Assembly: GCA_001695595.3 (NCBI GenBank)
Contig: MBPM02000001.1
Location: 124,001-188,000, forward strand
DNA length: 64,000 nt
Direction: 5' to 3'
Source of the DNA: Plasmopara viticola
Lineage: Eukaryota; Oomycota; Peronosporomycetes; Peronosporales; Peronosporaceae
This document shows positions 1 through 13,106 of the stretch, piece after piece. How positions within the stretch are numbered: position 1 is the first letter of the stretch; each line of letters starts with the position of its first letter. The translations under genes and the position numbers were made by a program. The notes under the pieces are model-generated. The model was not told the origin of the DNA, searched no databases, and saw only the letters and a program-made list of their open reading frames with translations.

Positions 1-3000
1 GCTAACAAGCAGACCAAATTTATTGTCGCCATGTGCAACCATCGTGCTTTTGCTCATTTTCTTTTATGATCGAGATTCATCTTCAAGGTTATGTCAGATC
101 GCTCAATATGATTTTTTGTATCGAACGAGCATCGTCATTCTTGAATTAGGCTTCGATTATTGCAAGGTGAAAAAAGGATTCGATGGTAAAATCTGGCTTG
201 CTCTGATGATAGCAGGATAAGCTTATGATCGAAATACTTCGTTCTATTGCGAAAGCGCTTTGTGTGTTTCTGAAAGACATTTTTTATTTCCAATATGTCA
301 GTATCGATCAGCCATTTCAGCTGTCTATGTGGTCTGTTTAGCTTGTTCCCCCTTAGCTGACCGGAACTATGGTTGCACCATGCGAACATATTGCTTTCTG
401 TTGCTCTTTCCTTGTCGTCCGATTTGGCTTCTCAAATCACGCCCAACCTTTCCCACAGCTTTTTTGCATCGATCAGTGACTAATATTTTTTGCCTTTGGC
501 TTAATTTTGTGTCAATCTTTCCGTGCGCATTTTATATTCGAAGCTTCGTTTTTTGGCTACACATGCGAGTTTTATTGTGTATCGCGTAATCAAATGGCTT
601 AGCGCTCAAAAGCGCTAGCTTACAGGTGTGTTTCCAGAAACGTGAAAATGAATGACTTGTCGTGTCGCTTTGCGTAGCTGAAAAGGCAAGATATTTAGTA
701 TTCAGCTAGCGGTATCCATCGCAAAACAGCCGTATTTTTTTGGCATCGGAACTTGCATAGAAGTTATTCATGCTATCCGTGGCGCAGCTGTGTCACTGAT
801 GTACTGTGCTCCTTCCTTGTGTTTGTGCACTAGAAAAGTTTTTACCGTGTATCAAGCGATTATGATTGCGGAAAAATTCGAGGTGCTAGCTTAGAGCACT
901 ATTTTAAAAAGCATTAGCTCAAACTTCGCTTTGACGATGCAAGTCTTGTTGCTTTGTGTCGCTGCATTTTTATCGAACTGCTTTGGTGTCACCAAATGAA
1001 CTACATGCGGATTGTCGTTATCGGATCTAGCATCCATTGGTTGGTAGGAGCTCGACATGATGCTCATTGCAAGACTGACTTGTTAATGCTGTATGCAGCT
1101 AGACTCGTTTGTCTTTACTTAGAAGATCAATCACGCGCTGAGCGGTCAAATGGCCGATCGCATTTAGGCACCAAATTATAATACTGTTAAAAATTCGTGA
1201 AAACGATAAAAAATGGATTTGTCGCTTTGCGTAGCTCAGTTTATGTGATAAGCAACTAGCAGTTTTCATCGCTCTACAGCATTATACAATTTGATGTCTG
1301 AGCGTGCATGTAATACAAGAGCTAAACACTACATTTGCAAACAAGTCAAGCTGCGCAACGCATCAGCAAGACAGCTGCGAAATAGAAGACAAGTTCAGAG
1401 CAATGGACGCATAAACAATATCGGCTACCCACCAACATGTTACTTAGATGTTATGGGGTCGTTATTTGGTTTCACCTAAAAAGTGCGATAAAGAAGTAGC
1501 TACGGATAGCGACAAGACTAAATTCGACATTTTGAGGTACGCGCTCTGCAAATATGACCACGCGACACATGGTCCTATTTTCTCTTAAATATTCGCAAAA
1601 CTAGGCTCATATCAGAGCAGTGACACAGCTGCGAACACTATATGTATAATATTGTATCGGATGTAAGATGCAAGCTTCAGCACCAACTGTAAGAATGACT
1701 TTTGCTGCACATCATATAAGCAAGACAGCTGCACGAAAACAGCCTTCAGTTTTCCAATGGACGCAAGACCCGAAATCAATTACCCATAATGTGTTGCTTA
1801 GGTGCTGTGAGGATATTAGTTTGGTCTCACCTAAGCAGAGCTATAATGCAGCCGCTCCGACAAGCGACACAAATAGTTCTGCCAATGCGACATACAAGCC
1901 CTCTCCTTTTCAAAATAGTGCTTTAAACTAGCGCTTTATATCCCAGCCATTTGACTGCTTGATACACGATAAAAATTCAATGCGGACACAAGCACAAAAA
2001 AAAATAAGGTGCTTATCGGACAGAAGTAAAGAAGCGCCAAGAAGAGCGTGTATAACATGCAAGCTTCGACCATTTTTCTACAAATATATGTCCGCTAGTT
2101 GTATTTAAACGAAAACCAAACGTGATTTATATATTTTATATGGCGATGAAGCTTGCACTTAATATTAGATTGGGTGTGTAAAGGCTTTTTGTGGCGCAGC
2201 ATGGTCACTGATATGCTGCGCACCTTTAATTGTACTTAGATTCAAAATGGAAATTGACAATGTATCGAGTTGTGAAGCGGCAAAGTTCAAGGCACAACTG
2301 TATAATATTATAGAGTTGCGCCTTGTATTTTGCCGAAAGCGTGGGTTTTCACTTCGCGTAGCTGCTGTTAAAAAACACTGCTTAGGTGAAATACAAATGA
2401 CTACCTTATCAACATATAATAAGGAGTCGGCGTCTTAGTTTGTGTGAAGTGGAAAATCGGGGGCTGTATATGCCTTCTCGACGCAGACTTGTATTATTGA
2501 CGATTGTTACGACATTACCCCCCCCCAATATTTCAAAGCTTACGGTGCTGGACCAACAAAATTAAATTAAAGTCTGATTGGCCAAATCAATGATGTCGCT
2601 TTGTGTAGTTTATTACTCTGGATGAGCGATATGCAGCTTGTGGTTTTTATCGCGCTATCGCAATTTACCATTTGTGAACTCTGTGTCGAATATTGCACCT
2701 GATACAAGGTACATGTTGTTCGTAAAGTAGCTGTGTCACTGATTTGCTGTAAGCCTTACTTTGTGTTTATATGCAAGAAAAAATTAGACTGTGTATCATG
2801 CAATTATAATTGGAGTCGATTAAGGCGCTAGTTTAGGGCACTAATTCTGAAAAGCGTGGTTGCGTATTTTATAAAGGCGAAATTACTCGAGGCGCTCTCG
2901 ATTGCAGCTTCTTTATCTCAATTTTAAGGCGATACCACTTTAACGGCCATATAACACTTAAGCAACATATTATGGATTGTTCATATCGCATCATGCGTCA

Positions 3001-5340
3001 ATTGGTAAATAAAAGGCTGTACATGCTTTATACCACGTAGCTGTCTCGCGAATAGAATGTACAGCATTTTTTGTTTGGCTACAAGTGAACGTTCGACCGA
3101 GTATCGAGCAGTGAATCATTTAGCACCCAAAGGCGCCTGCTTACGGTGCTATTTCAAATAGCGTGGAATCAAGCACCATTTTTTTCGAATAGCTCGTGCC
3201 GCTCGGTGGAGTTGAGTGCACAATCTGCACGATGCGCTGCTAGCAGCTCTTACTGCACTGTAGAAACATAGCATCTACAAAGTCGGTGGTGAAGCTTGCA
3301 TCAAATAAAGGAGTGAGACATGCTGTTCGTTGCGCAGCTGAGACTTCTACACGATGTCTGCCTTGGACTTGTGTTTATGCACGCATAGAAATTCGACCGT
3401 GGTTTGAATACCAGAGAAGTATATAGCGATAGTTATAAGCAATTTATTAGAAGTGTGTGAGCTCGAGTCGCATATTGGCGAAACCAAGCATATTGTTGTA
3501 CAGGGATGCTAATTGATCGCACCGCCTAAATAATACCAAACAAACGGGTTTACAGAACCTGAGCAACATATAAAGGATGTTTTGCCATCGGTGAATTGAA
3601 GGATGTACATACATTTATGTCGCAGATGCGTTGCTAAGGCTTCGTACAGCTACCCTTGCTTAGCTACAAAAAATTCTAATCATTTTTCGAGCGGTCAATT
3701 TATGCCGTACTTTCATAGGTATTGGTACAGATGGCTAAAGCATCGGTTCTCAAATAAGTAGAAACAGTCATGTTGCTTAGCTTAACGCGCTGTTTGTGTG
3801 GTATGCTACCTGCGGCTTTCGTCGCACTAAGCAGCAAAATATTTATATAGATAGTGTCAGAGCTTGCATCGGATTGTTGGCCAAAATTTAAATGTGCTGG
3901 TGACGCAGATGTGTAAATGATATGTGGTTCTTCCTGCTTTGTGTTTACCGATACAAAAAAATGACCGTGGGGGGGTGGGATGAGCGGCTGAATGAAAAAG
4001 GGGATTAAACTTCCAGTTTAAACTAGCTTTCCACTAGAGCGTGATCTCGAATCCCACATTTGCGCGACCAGTCGTATTGCCTTGGCTTGAGCAATGCCAA
4101 ACATTGGCATCGTAACATCTTATTAACATACTTTTGTAGTTGGTATCGAGTCTTGTGTTCATTAGCGTAGTGAAGGCAGTACATGCCATTAATGGCTAGG
4201 CTGCATCACTGCCGTAGAGCGCTACCAGACCTATAATGCTACAGATATAAGTTTGGGCCGTGTATCGAGCGGTCAAATGGCAATTTCGTGTAAGACGTCC
4301 TTTTCAAAATAGCTTTGGATTCGGATCGACAAAGAATCTGCTCCTGATTTAGTAAAAGGAGTATTTTTGGTTTGAATGTTTTAATGTGAGTTTTGTGCGA
4401 TCGACAGCTTTTGTTTTTTTGTCGCAATGTAGCAACATAACATTTGAATACTACGTGTCGAAGCTTAGATCTTATTTTAGATATGAATTATACATGCTTT
4501 TTGCGGTGCAGCTGGGTCACTGATATGTTGTGCTCCTTGCTCTAAATCTATATACAATTGTGAATTTGACCGTGTATCATGCGCGTATATTGGCGGCAAA
4601 ATTTCGAGCACCAGCTTACAGCACTGTTTCGAAAACGCTTTAGCTCATAATCCTCATCGATGAAGCCAGTCGTGTCATTTTGCGTAAGCAGCTGCTTGAT
4701 TGCACGGCTTGAACGATATCAGTCATCGGCCTCATAACACCTAAGCGGGTACATGCCATTAGATGTTGTAGCCGTTGGCGATTTGCAGGCCGTACTTGCC
4801 ATTCCTGGCGCATCCGTCTTGCTAATTTATTGTGGGGCTTGACTTGATTAGCTACACCTAAACGTCTGACAGCAAATTCAGCGATTAAATGTATTAGCGC
4901 TCAAAGTCGCCAATTATAGCTGCTCTTCCAATAGGCGTGCTGTTGATTAAAGATTGGCTGAACCAGTTGTGTCGCTTTGCGTAGCTGAATGCGCCGTTCT
5001 AATATGCAATCAGCGAATGCATCGCACTATAGAAGCATATCATCTGAACATTGGCGCTAGAAATTGCATCAGATATCAGGTAAGTGGAGAGAAATGCTGT
5101 TCGTGGCCTTTTATTAGAACGAGGATTTTACGTGCTGTTTACGACGCTATAGCGTCTAATCGACCGTGTATTGAGTGCTTGGATTGGCGGTCATATTTAG
5201 GGCAGTGGTTCACAACACTATTTGTACAGACAAAAACATGTGACAATCGCGTAGTCATATTTAGACGGCACGCAAACACTCCCATGCTTGAGTTGGCACT
5301 GATACTAGCAAGCCTTAATGTACTTAAAATTTATTAACGT
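1..5340. repeat. Diverged tandem satellite, period about 594 bp (dimer of about 297 bp)
   Basis: No gene is supported here. Landmark words recur at regular spacing. GACCGTG or a close variant lies near 844, 2787, 3395, 3963, 4568 and 5162 (steps of about 570–610). A second landmark, AGCGGTCAA or a variant, lies near 1141, 3107, 3690, 4268 and 4880. The two landmark series are offset by about half a period, and their surroundings share words such as GGCGCAGCTGTGTCACTGAT, so the unit is probably a dimer of two related ~297-bp monomers. TGTCGCTTTGCGTAGCT near 664, 1218 and 4968 marks one monomer type. Copies are heavily mutated. The array begins before the window, so roughly nine dimers is a minimum. 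Short ORFs inside are not conserved between units. Confidence 0.75.
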
Positions 5341-5427
5341 TGAACGGTCCTTCGGTATGGCGGGATCTAAACATAATTGACTCGTGAGTCGCAAGCTTGT
5401 TGCCTCACAGGTCATCCAAAGTTTGGC

Positions 5428-5760
5428 CTAGATGTTGGACGACCGCTTATTATAGCACGTTGCCTCTCGAGTAAAAATATCATTTTTTCGGGTCTGCGTC
5501 ACTCGAAATAATTGCTCGGTCTGAATTTGCCTGATCGGCGCAGATATCCGCCCACTCATAGTGTTGCAATCGCGATCGCTTCCTAGTGTGACTTGATGTC
5601 TTTGCCTATGACGAATGCATTCGTCAATTAAGACTCTGACCCTGGTGATGTGTACCAACCCATAGTCTAGTCTATATAGAAGCCCGTCAGCAAGCACATT
5701 GTTACCCAGGCCTGAGATGAGCGCGAAATTTATATTTCGCAAAAAATGACCGCCATTGCC
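5428..5760 (-). mobile_element. Ty3/Gypsy pol remnant (RNase H–integrase linker)
   Basis: Read on the minus strand, the translation around 5742–5600 contains FALISGLGNNVLADGLLYRL followed by DYGLVHI. This matches the Gypsy linker pattern 'PGK.NVLADALSRRPDYEL' between RNase H and integrase. The rest is eroded and no larger pol frame survives. A related copy lies at about 8.9–9.2 kb; both share GACGAAT(G/T)(C/T)ATTCGTCAAT and a GCAAGCACATTG-type word. It is a fragment, not a gene. Confidence 0.6.
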
Positions 5761-8420
5761 GCTTTTGTGGTAAGTTCTGCGTACTGATCACTGTTCTCGA
5801 GTATATTCATTGTGCGAATAGATCACGAAGACCTTAGCGTCTAAACTATGCAAGTTTGAGTGTACGAAGTTTTTTTATGGCAAGTATTTTTGTCATCAGG
5901 GGGAAAGCTCCTTTCGGCAGCCGGAATGAGATGACTCGCTCATGTCTGTCTTAAGCGAGGTAAAGTAAATTTTAATAATGACATCGCTGTACGCGTCGCA
6001 GACAGCACTAAACGGCTTTGTCTCTCCTGCCATGGGGAGAACAAATGTATGCTGGATGCTTTTCAACATATATATATATATAGCATTTTGGTATTTCAAT
6101 ACCACTCCTACATCGTTTTTAGTAGAATGGACAAAGGCCCACGTATTCAGACACATTGTGCAGTACGTGCTTTTGACGCCACATCTGAGGACCGACAAGT
6201 TATTTGAGGTCAAACTTCCACTCAGCACTTCGAACCACGTTTCTAAGAAGTCGCATTCTTTTTATATTGATGGGCTGTGGCACCCTAGTGCTCCGCTTAT
6301 TTCCAGAAGCGCAAGTTCTGCCAAATAAAAAAAGAAAATGCGTAGGATTTCTTTTAATTCTTGTCTCTTTTTTGGAAACAAAGACATTAATCCGACATTG
6401 CGAAAAGTCGCATCAACGCTGGATGCCGAAATACCGCCCACGATGAACAACCACAAACATGAAAGGTAAACTACATTCCTTATATTAAAAGGGATAAATA
6501 TTGCTGCACAAAAAAACTACTTCTTAAATGTGGCAAACTGGTTTTCCACAAGCTCGATATTAGATCGCTTCAACCAAACTGTCTTGATTCTGGAAAGGCG
6601 TGGGTTAGAGTATACTTCACAAGACGTATCAAAGAACTTACTATGTTGTGTCGGGCATCCTAAAAGGTATAACAATTCGGGTTTTTGAACCAATTATGAG
6701 ATTTTAGGCACTCACAGTACCTCTTTATAACAATCCTCTCCGCGTCCAACCTTATATAAGCGGTGATTATACGATTAAAAGTAATGTCTATGCTCACCAC
6801 CTTGTTGGTCATAGTGTGCGAACACTTAGCTAAAGCTGATCATTCTCAAGTCCTTAAAAACATGGCAAAGGCCAAACCAAGGAGGCTTTTACCTTCTTGA
6901 AGGCTGCTAAAGCCCCGTAGCTGCTCTTGAAGCAGCTTTTGGGTTTTTATCCGCATATAAGTATTCAGCGATGCTGGTGTAAGAAAAATCGATCTCAAAT
7001 ACTTGTCTTTAAGTGGTCTATTTAGATCTAAGGAGCCCTGTTGAGTGAATATGTACGGATATATAATTAGCATGTGTCTAGACAACAGCGTGACGAGACT
7101 ATGAATCATTGCCGGGAATAGCCGCACAGCGTATTGACTATCTCTAAAAGCATAAAACAGATTTGAAAGTTTTTTATTCACCAAATTTTTTTAAGGTATT
7201 TTACAGCGTGTACCTAGATTTGCTGTTGAAAAAAGCAATCTTCCTTAAAATAGTGAGTGTACAGAAACCGTTGCACTTTTCACCTTATTCTTATCATAAA
7301 CTATTCACTACTTTTAAATCGAAACTTGTACACAGACGTGCGCAAAAAAATCGAAACATGCAGATCATCACCGTTTTGCCAAAGATCAATTACATAGCTT
7401 ACACCGCTTATAAATAGTGGTCATTATAGCACTCCATGCCTAAAGCGAAGTCAATCGCTTGTCTCGCATCTACAACTTGTTAGAATTCGATAGGTGTAGA
7501 CACCTCACCTTAGTTTTCTTTCACTCAAACGCGTGTTGAAATCTTGTAATTCCACGCGAGATTTGAGCCAAGATGCGACGTACTCTAACGTTAAAGCCGA
7601 TGCGAGGCATCAAACTTTACGAATGACGTTTCATAATAAAAATAGGGTCCCATTTTTAGAATACCACCTCTATGATTCCCCGGCTTTTGTTTCGGCCAAA
7701 AATCGAGTGGCCTAAAAGTCAAAATCAAAAAACAAACCCTTACTACCTCCAGTTAGCGTGCATCTTTCATGACACAACGACTGGCTAAAGTGTCAATTAT
7801 TACCACGGAGGAGGTGTCTTGGGAATTATGAGATTGCTTTTGCAACCTATGGATCAAATTCTTATCGCATACCGCTTCTAATCTGGTACCCGCTCTTGGT
7901 GGTACGTCGCTATTCACCTGCGAAACGTTTCCTTCAAAGTGTCTTGCGACCACCCACCTGCAAAACAGTGGTATTCACTATGCTTTGCGGATGTGTGTCC
8001 CTCACTCGTGATTTTTATTACCCTCGTTTAGTGATACTATGCTACCTGTATGTTGTCCACTGCGTCTCGCGAACTTCTTTTACCCATGAGTTTTGTTACC
8101 TAAAGTTGGTGGCGCTATCATTTACATACGTTACTGTATTTTGGACGCTATCGTTCGCGCCGTTGGTGACAGCGGAACCGAACAACCCGCAAAAAGATTT
8201 TTAATACACCGAGATGTCACCTAAGCGAGTACGTTTACGTTGAGCGCAATTGTTCGCGTCTTTGGCGACAGCGAAGACGAACAACCCGCAAGAATGTTTT
8301 ACTTACATCGAGACGTCGCCTACATAAGTGAATTTTGTACCTCCCATATTCGTTTCAGACGCATACTTTGACAGATTCCATTTATAGAAGCCATACCTAT
8401 AACAGGGGTAGAAAAATTGG
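5761..8420. other. Gene-free AT-rich tract
   Basis: I see no supportable coding gene. The tract holds a short (TA)n run near 6070–6082, and a palindrome-like GCTGCTCTTGAAGCAGC at 6920–6936 that recurs in a purer form at 9685–9701. ORFs here, including a 112-codon minus frame at 6846–7184, show no recognisable domain and are probably chance frames in decayed repeat DNA. Confidence 0.5.
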
Positions 8421-9200
8421 CTCAGCGCCTGATCGGCATTCGGCACTTTCGTCCTTTATCCACCAAATGACCCAAGGCTCGTGCTTTAATCTTTCTGTCG
8501 GACCGACTAATGTTAGATGGTATGCTATTGACATCGGCAATTAAAATTTTAATTATGTTGATTCCTATCCGACACCATCGTTCCGGAAGGCCACCTATTA
8601 AAATAATGCATCCACAAAAGCTTTCCTGCTTATTAGCCACATTTACTGGCTACACTGATTGCTTGATGCCCTAGGTTGCATAGGCGGAACTGTGTCCGCG
8701 TTTTCTGTGGCCTCCAGCAAGCCGAAAAATTATTGAGGCTTATGGACTTCCAGCGATCTGCCGATATCGAAAAGCTCTGTCGAAGTGTTAGCCGGAGGTT
8801 TGCGAGACTTACACATTTCACCAACTACTTAAGCATGTGTTGCCACCAACTTGTTGTGGAAACGCAAAAAAACGTTTTTTTCGGCCCGGATGCCTTCTAA
8901 AATATCCTACTTCATGTCGTCACTACTAAGAACAGCGGCTTGGGTCTGAATTTGCCGAATTTTCTGTGTTGCAAAGTAGCCAGCTCGTTCACTCATACAT
9001 CGCCATGTAGCGATGTTTTCACCTCGTGCAATGGAAAGACACACTGAGAGCTTTGCATTGACATACATTTCGTTTGCTGGACGAATTTATTCGTCAATAG
9101 ACTGTAAATTTGAGTCAACTTATGGCGCGGCATGCACGAAATCATATCGGCAGGCACATTGCGTTTGCCAGGCTTGTATTCGATGAAGATGATATATTAC
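8420..9200 (-). mobile_element. Ty3/Gypsy pol remnant (RNase H end and integrase)
   Basis: On the minus strand, about 9200–9050 reads FIEYKPGKRNVPADMISCMP, the Gypsy RNase H/integrase linker. Further downstream, 8824–8633 contains ADRWKSISLNNF, which resembles the integrase start 'GRWKSISLDFVFGLP'. At 8640–8580 the words GGLPERWCR resemble 'HGLPESIVSDRD'. Frames shift between these motifs, so the element is dead. Order and strand agree with one decayed element running leftward. Confidence 0.65.
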
Positions 9201-11782
9201 ACAGATAGAATTTCATCTTGCTATTCTTAGAGATAAGTGGCGTGTATAAGTAATGGCTGTGAAATTACTACGAAATTTTAGAGCCAATGCATGTATATTA
9301 CAAGGATGCATGTCTGGTCATACACAAAGGACCTACGGGTTAGAAGGTGCACTCGGAACTCTCAAGTAAAAATTTCATGGTGACTAATCTTGTCATGAAT
9401 GGGGTAATCTCATTACCAGCTCTGCTATACCTTGTTTTCAGCCTTCTTTATAAATTGCTGAAGTGAGCGGCTGATATTGTATTTGGAAGTGTTTTGGGCG
9501 ACAATAATTGGCCATCAGAGCCAAAATTGGTGCGTGCTAAAGGCTTTGCTCAAGAACATTTTGGTGCTTTTATTTTTTTATGTCTCTTCTCAATCAGCAC
9601 TGTATAGTTGACTTTGCCTAACTAATAGTGTAAGCCAAAGTGATACGGCTTTTTTTACTTTTTTTGGTCTGTTCGAACACCGTAGCTGCTTTTAAAGCAG
9701 CGTAAAGACGCATTTGCTGATAGTATATAAAGCCTTTCGCCCCTTCTTAGACCCAACGACGTGACTAAAATGACCTAAGATGCCTTAGAGCCGACTAATT
9801 GTCTTCAAAAACGGCTATGAGCGAACAAATTGTCAAAATATGTCCAATCGAAATCCCGCAAGGATCAAATTCATTGCTCGACCAAGCAATTAAAGGTTGT
9901 CGGGACGATTGTTAGCTCTTGTGGGATCACTATATCCTCCCATTGTCACACCACTACATGTGCCGACCGCCATGAGAAGTATATCCGATACTATTTCCAG
10001 AGTGAAGTCTAGCTACACAGCATTCACACGGACATGCTGCCAAGCAACACATCGTTCCTTGAAATGGGTGTCACTTTCCGTTTGACTTCAGAACAAGAAG
10101 GTCAGTCAAGAAGGAATCCGCACCATGAAATCGCTTGATTTCTCGGCAGTTAAAGTGGCAATTATGTCGCATTTTTCTAGTGACAAGGGTGACACGGTGC
10201 TCTAAGTCTTGCAAATAATTGCCAATTATCTCTTTGCAGTGAGAATTTGACAGTGGTCTCTGAACGAGCATCCAAGTTATCGTTTAACATGATGTAGGAT
10301 TTTTAAGCCCATGAGCCAAGTACGCTGCCTACGAGGCCGATTCAAGACGTCTTCGTATTATACAGAGGATATCTTCATCTTTCCAAGAGAAACTTCCATC
10401 GTTAGCATGACTACCTCTTGGACAATTCTGGCTTTTATTTCAGCCAAAAAGTTGGTGTTTTATCGTTTTCAAATTTGTAGCTTTGATTTTTCGGCAGTGC
10501 TTTTAAATGGAGCGCACCTGCCGTGACACAGCAACCAATCAAACAGTTGATTGTTCCCGTGGACAAACTCTTCTCGCTAGCCACACGACCGTTTATCAAG
10601 CCCAAATACTAGTTTGTATTGCATTGCAAATGTTGCGTCTATTTTGCTTGTAGATTAAAGATTGTGGGTACTGGTGAGTTTTATAGCTCGCCGGATGTCA
10701 CGTTTCTCTCAACCGCTCCGTCGTGTGCTCTTATAGCACAAAACATTTTTGCAAAGCAAATTAATAAATTTAGTTGACAGCATTGATGTCAGCTTTCCAA
10801 GTGCGAATGCCATGTGCACTTGATCTTTTGTGATCTAGGGCGCTTTAATAGTTACCTTGACCTCCGTTATCCATAAGGAAGGGCTAAAAGGCTAGGCAGA
10901 CTTGACCGCCATTATTGCTTCAGTTTCCAGTTTTCTTGCGTAGACCTTCCGGCTCCGTCCCCGCTGTAGGCTTTATTACCGAGATAAGACTACAGGAGAG
11001 TGTGCTACCTGAGGATTCGATCGCCGTCTCGCATTCCAATTGCTCGGCAACAGGGCAACTATGAATGCAGTTGCCTTCTCAGGCACAAAAAAGCCAGTAA
11101 GTCTTGTCAGTTGAGCAAAGTTCACGTCCGACAGATGCGTGGAGGTTATTCTATCCATTCTAAAATCTTTGCAAGGATTCAACTTATCCACGTGAGCATA
11201 GGATTGACTACTTAAGATGTAGCGGTGGCGGAGTCACACTTAATCTTGCACAGATTAGGCGTTCACGATCTCCTGGTCAGCGACTGTTCACATTTTTCGG
11301 TCGTAAGTCTGCCTGATCTCTTTTAAAAAATAAAAAAATCTACTTTGGGGAAGGACAATATTCTTTCCCGTATGCAAATTGGTATCAAAATCGATAAAGT
11401 ACCTGTCGCACACTAATTTTGTAAGGAAAAAGACTTCTTTTACCGCAAAGCCAATTTTAACACAAAACCCAACAAATGTAGGTGTTAATATGACGATAAG
11501 AATATTGTGTTCACTTCTCATCTTGCAGCGAGAGAGAAGGTCAACATTGAAGACATGATTTGTAAGGCATTACGAAGTTAAATGCTCATTTACAGCCTTA
11601 ACGTTTAAGATGAATTTGGCGATTTAAAGTCCGAGATTGGACAACGTTAAAGCGGTCAATACTCTTAATACATTTTGTGGAAGGCACGAGCGCGGAGTTT
11701 AAAGACAGTATGATTGGCTAATTCAACAAATTTGTGTAGTTTAAAAACGCGGCAAATAAATCTCGACAATACAACATCACTC
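9201..11782. other. Gene-free tract upstream of ATP23
   Basis: No gene or complete mobile element was recognised. It contains the perfect 17-nt palindrome GCTGCTTTTAAAGCAGC at 9685–9701, inside a CCGTAGCTG context also seen at 6920. Minus-strand frames at 10.0–11.5 kb have no recognisable domain. The last about 100 bases before 11783 presumably carry the ATP23 promoter, but no convincing core element was found. Confidence 0.45.
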
Positions 11783-12705
11783 ATGTCGCTCAAGAAAACC
11801 TTTCTGGGCAAGAATCGGACCCTCGCAGAGGAAGAAAATTGCCGCCAAAAATGCGAAGCTATGCGGAAAAAGGCAGAAAAAACGTGTGAGTACTGCAGCG
11901 CAATAGCGTCATTGTAATAGCTCTGTGATAATACGTTTGCTGTGTTTTCTAGGCTCGCGCGTCATCTTTTTAATGGAGACCATGGAAAAAATGGGTTGCA
12001 TCATTAAACCAAACTTTTTCTCCAGCGTTGATTGCGATAAAAATATAAACGGAGGTTTTCATGTCGATGACGAAGGCAATCCTGGCGTGGGTAAACGGGT
12101 TCGTGTAGGTAATAAAGCTGACAGTGGGGTCATTCTAGGTTGTGCTATGCCAAAATCATATTCCTGACCAGGAGTGGATGGATCGTACCATGGCACACGA
12201 GCTAATCCATGCGTTTGATCACTGTCGTAACAAGATTGACTGGGACAAGTGTGAGCATCACGCATGCAGTGAGGTAGGGATTTGTGATTCAAAAAATACA
12301 ATAGCAGCATCAGTACAAGAGCGTTAAATAATGGTGTGATCATTACGTAGATTCGCGCAGCAGCACTAAGTGGTGATTGCGATTGGAAATATGAGTTCTT
12401 TCGCAAGAACTTTAACATTAGCAAGCAGCATCAGGTGCATCAATCGTTCATCGAGCACGTTTTGTTGTAAATGCGGTTGCTTACACCGGTACTCGGTACT
12501 TGCTCGTGTGGCTGTAGCTCTGCGTGCGGCGAAGGACAGCGCTTTCTATTGAGCAGAACGAGGCGTGTACAGGCAGGGTACGTGCAAGTCATTGACACGT
12601 GTGCGCTAAACCTTAACCTGTTTTATGTCGTAGGCAAACGAATGCATCGATAAAGTGTTTGACTCGTGCTATCGCGATTGGTCACCATTTCGCGAGATTC
12701 CTTAA
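11783..12705 (+). CDS. ATP23: Mitochondrial inner-membrane protease ATP23
   Basis: This is a zinc metalloprotease of the intermembrane space, which in yeast matures Atp6 and assists F0 ATP synthase assembly. Six exons fit the family: 11783–11885, 11953–12086, 12139–12273, 12351–12434, 12518–12577 and 12634–12705. Together they give 195 aa with phases matching at every junction and GT–AG introns of 52–83 nt. The active-site HELIH lies at residues 99–103, followed by AFDHCR, HACSEIRAAALSGDC, CVRRR and the C-terminal VFDSCYRDWSPF block, all typical of ATP23. Conserved cysteines are present. Translation is taken from ATG 11783; an upstream ATG at 11710 stops at once. Intron 2 uses GTGGGT as donor, chosen because it alone restores GNPG–VVLCQN. 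The gene is first in a tight plus-strand row with the CCCH ORF and ABITRAM. Confidence 0.93.
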
Positions 12706-12836
12706 ATAGGTTTAGCAACTCGTGTGCAAAATATTGCTTACAGCTAGCTAGATTAGAGAACTTTGGTTCAACTGAAGACAAATTTACGATAGTTCTGGCC
12801 AATGATTTGCTATTAATCAAGAGTGCATTTTTCTCG

Positions 12837-13061
12837 ATGTCAGTGAATGCAGCAGTAGCGCCGACTGCCACTACAGCAGCTAGTGCCTGCATCGATGTGG
12901 CCTTAAAGTCCTCGCATGCTTCCTCAGCTCCAGTGGTTAAGAAGCGTCGTGTAGAAAGGCGCGAGCGGCTGCGCAAAAGTGCTATGTGCAAACATTTTGA
13001 CAAACCTGGCGGATGCCCATTTCCTGACTGCAAGTTTGCCCACGGACGGTACGTCAATTGA
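12837..13061 (+). CDS. Small CCCH zinc-finger protein
   Basis: This 74-aa ORF starts at ATG 12837. It begins with an Ala/Thr-rich stretch, then a basic segment KKRRVERRERLRKS that could act as a nuclear signal, then CKHFDKPGGCPFPDCKFAHG. That is a C-x8-C-x4-C-x3-H finger; the common spacing is x8-x5-x3, so it is a slight variant. Such fingers usually bind RNA. The frame extends upstream without a stop to 12666 inside the last ATP23 exon, but ATG 12837 is the sensible start. A GTACGT word at 13046 could be a splice donor, so the finger might instead be an exon of a longer transcript running into ABITRAM, whose start is only 45 nt downstream. The function is not known. Confidence 0.6.
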   Translation: MSVNAAVAPTATTAASACIDVALKSSHASSAPVVKKRRVERRERLRKSAMCKHFDKPGGCPFPDCKFAHGRYVN

Positions 13062-13106
13062 TGTACGTGGCTTAAGGAATGTCATTGATCGTATATACTC
13101 GAAAAA

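Noticed and set aside
2518..2527. Poly-C run
   Set aside because: A single homopolymer inside the satellite; nothing further can be inferred and it may be a sequencing artefact.
1..5340. CRISPR-like array
   Set aside because: The repeats are long (~297/594 nt), diverged and contiguous, not short identical repeats with unique spacers, and the genome is eukaryotic.
6846..7184. 112-codon minus-strand ORF as a possible effector
   Set aside because: There is no signal peptide, RxLR or LxLFLAK motif, and it sits among decayed Gypsy fragments.
12623..13057. 144-codon minus-strand ORF
   Set aside because: It overlaps the last ATP23 exon and the CCCH finger on the opposite strand and shows no domain.
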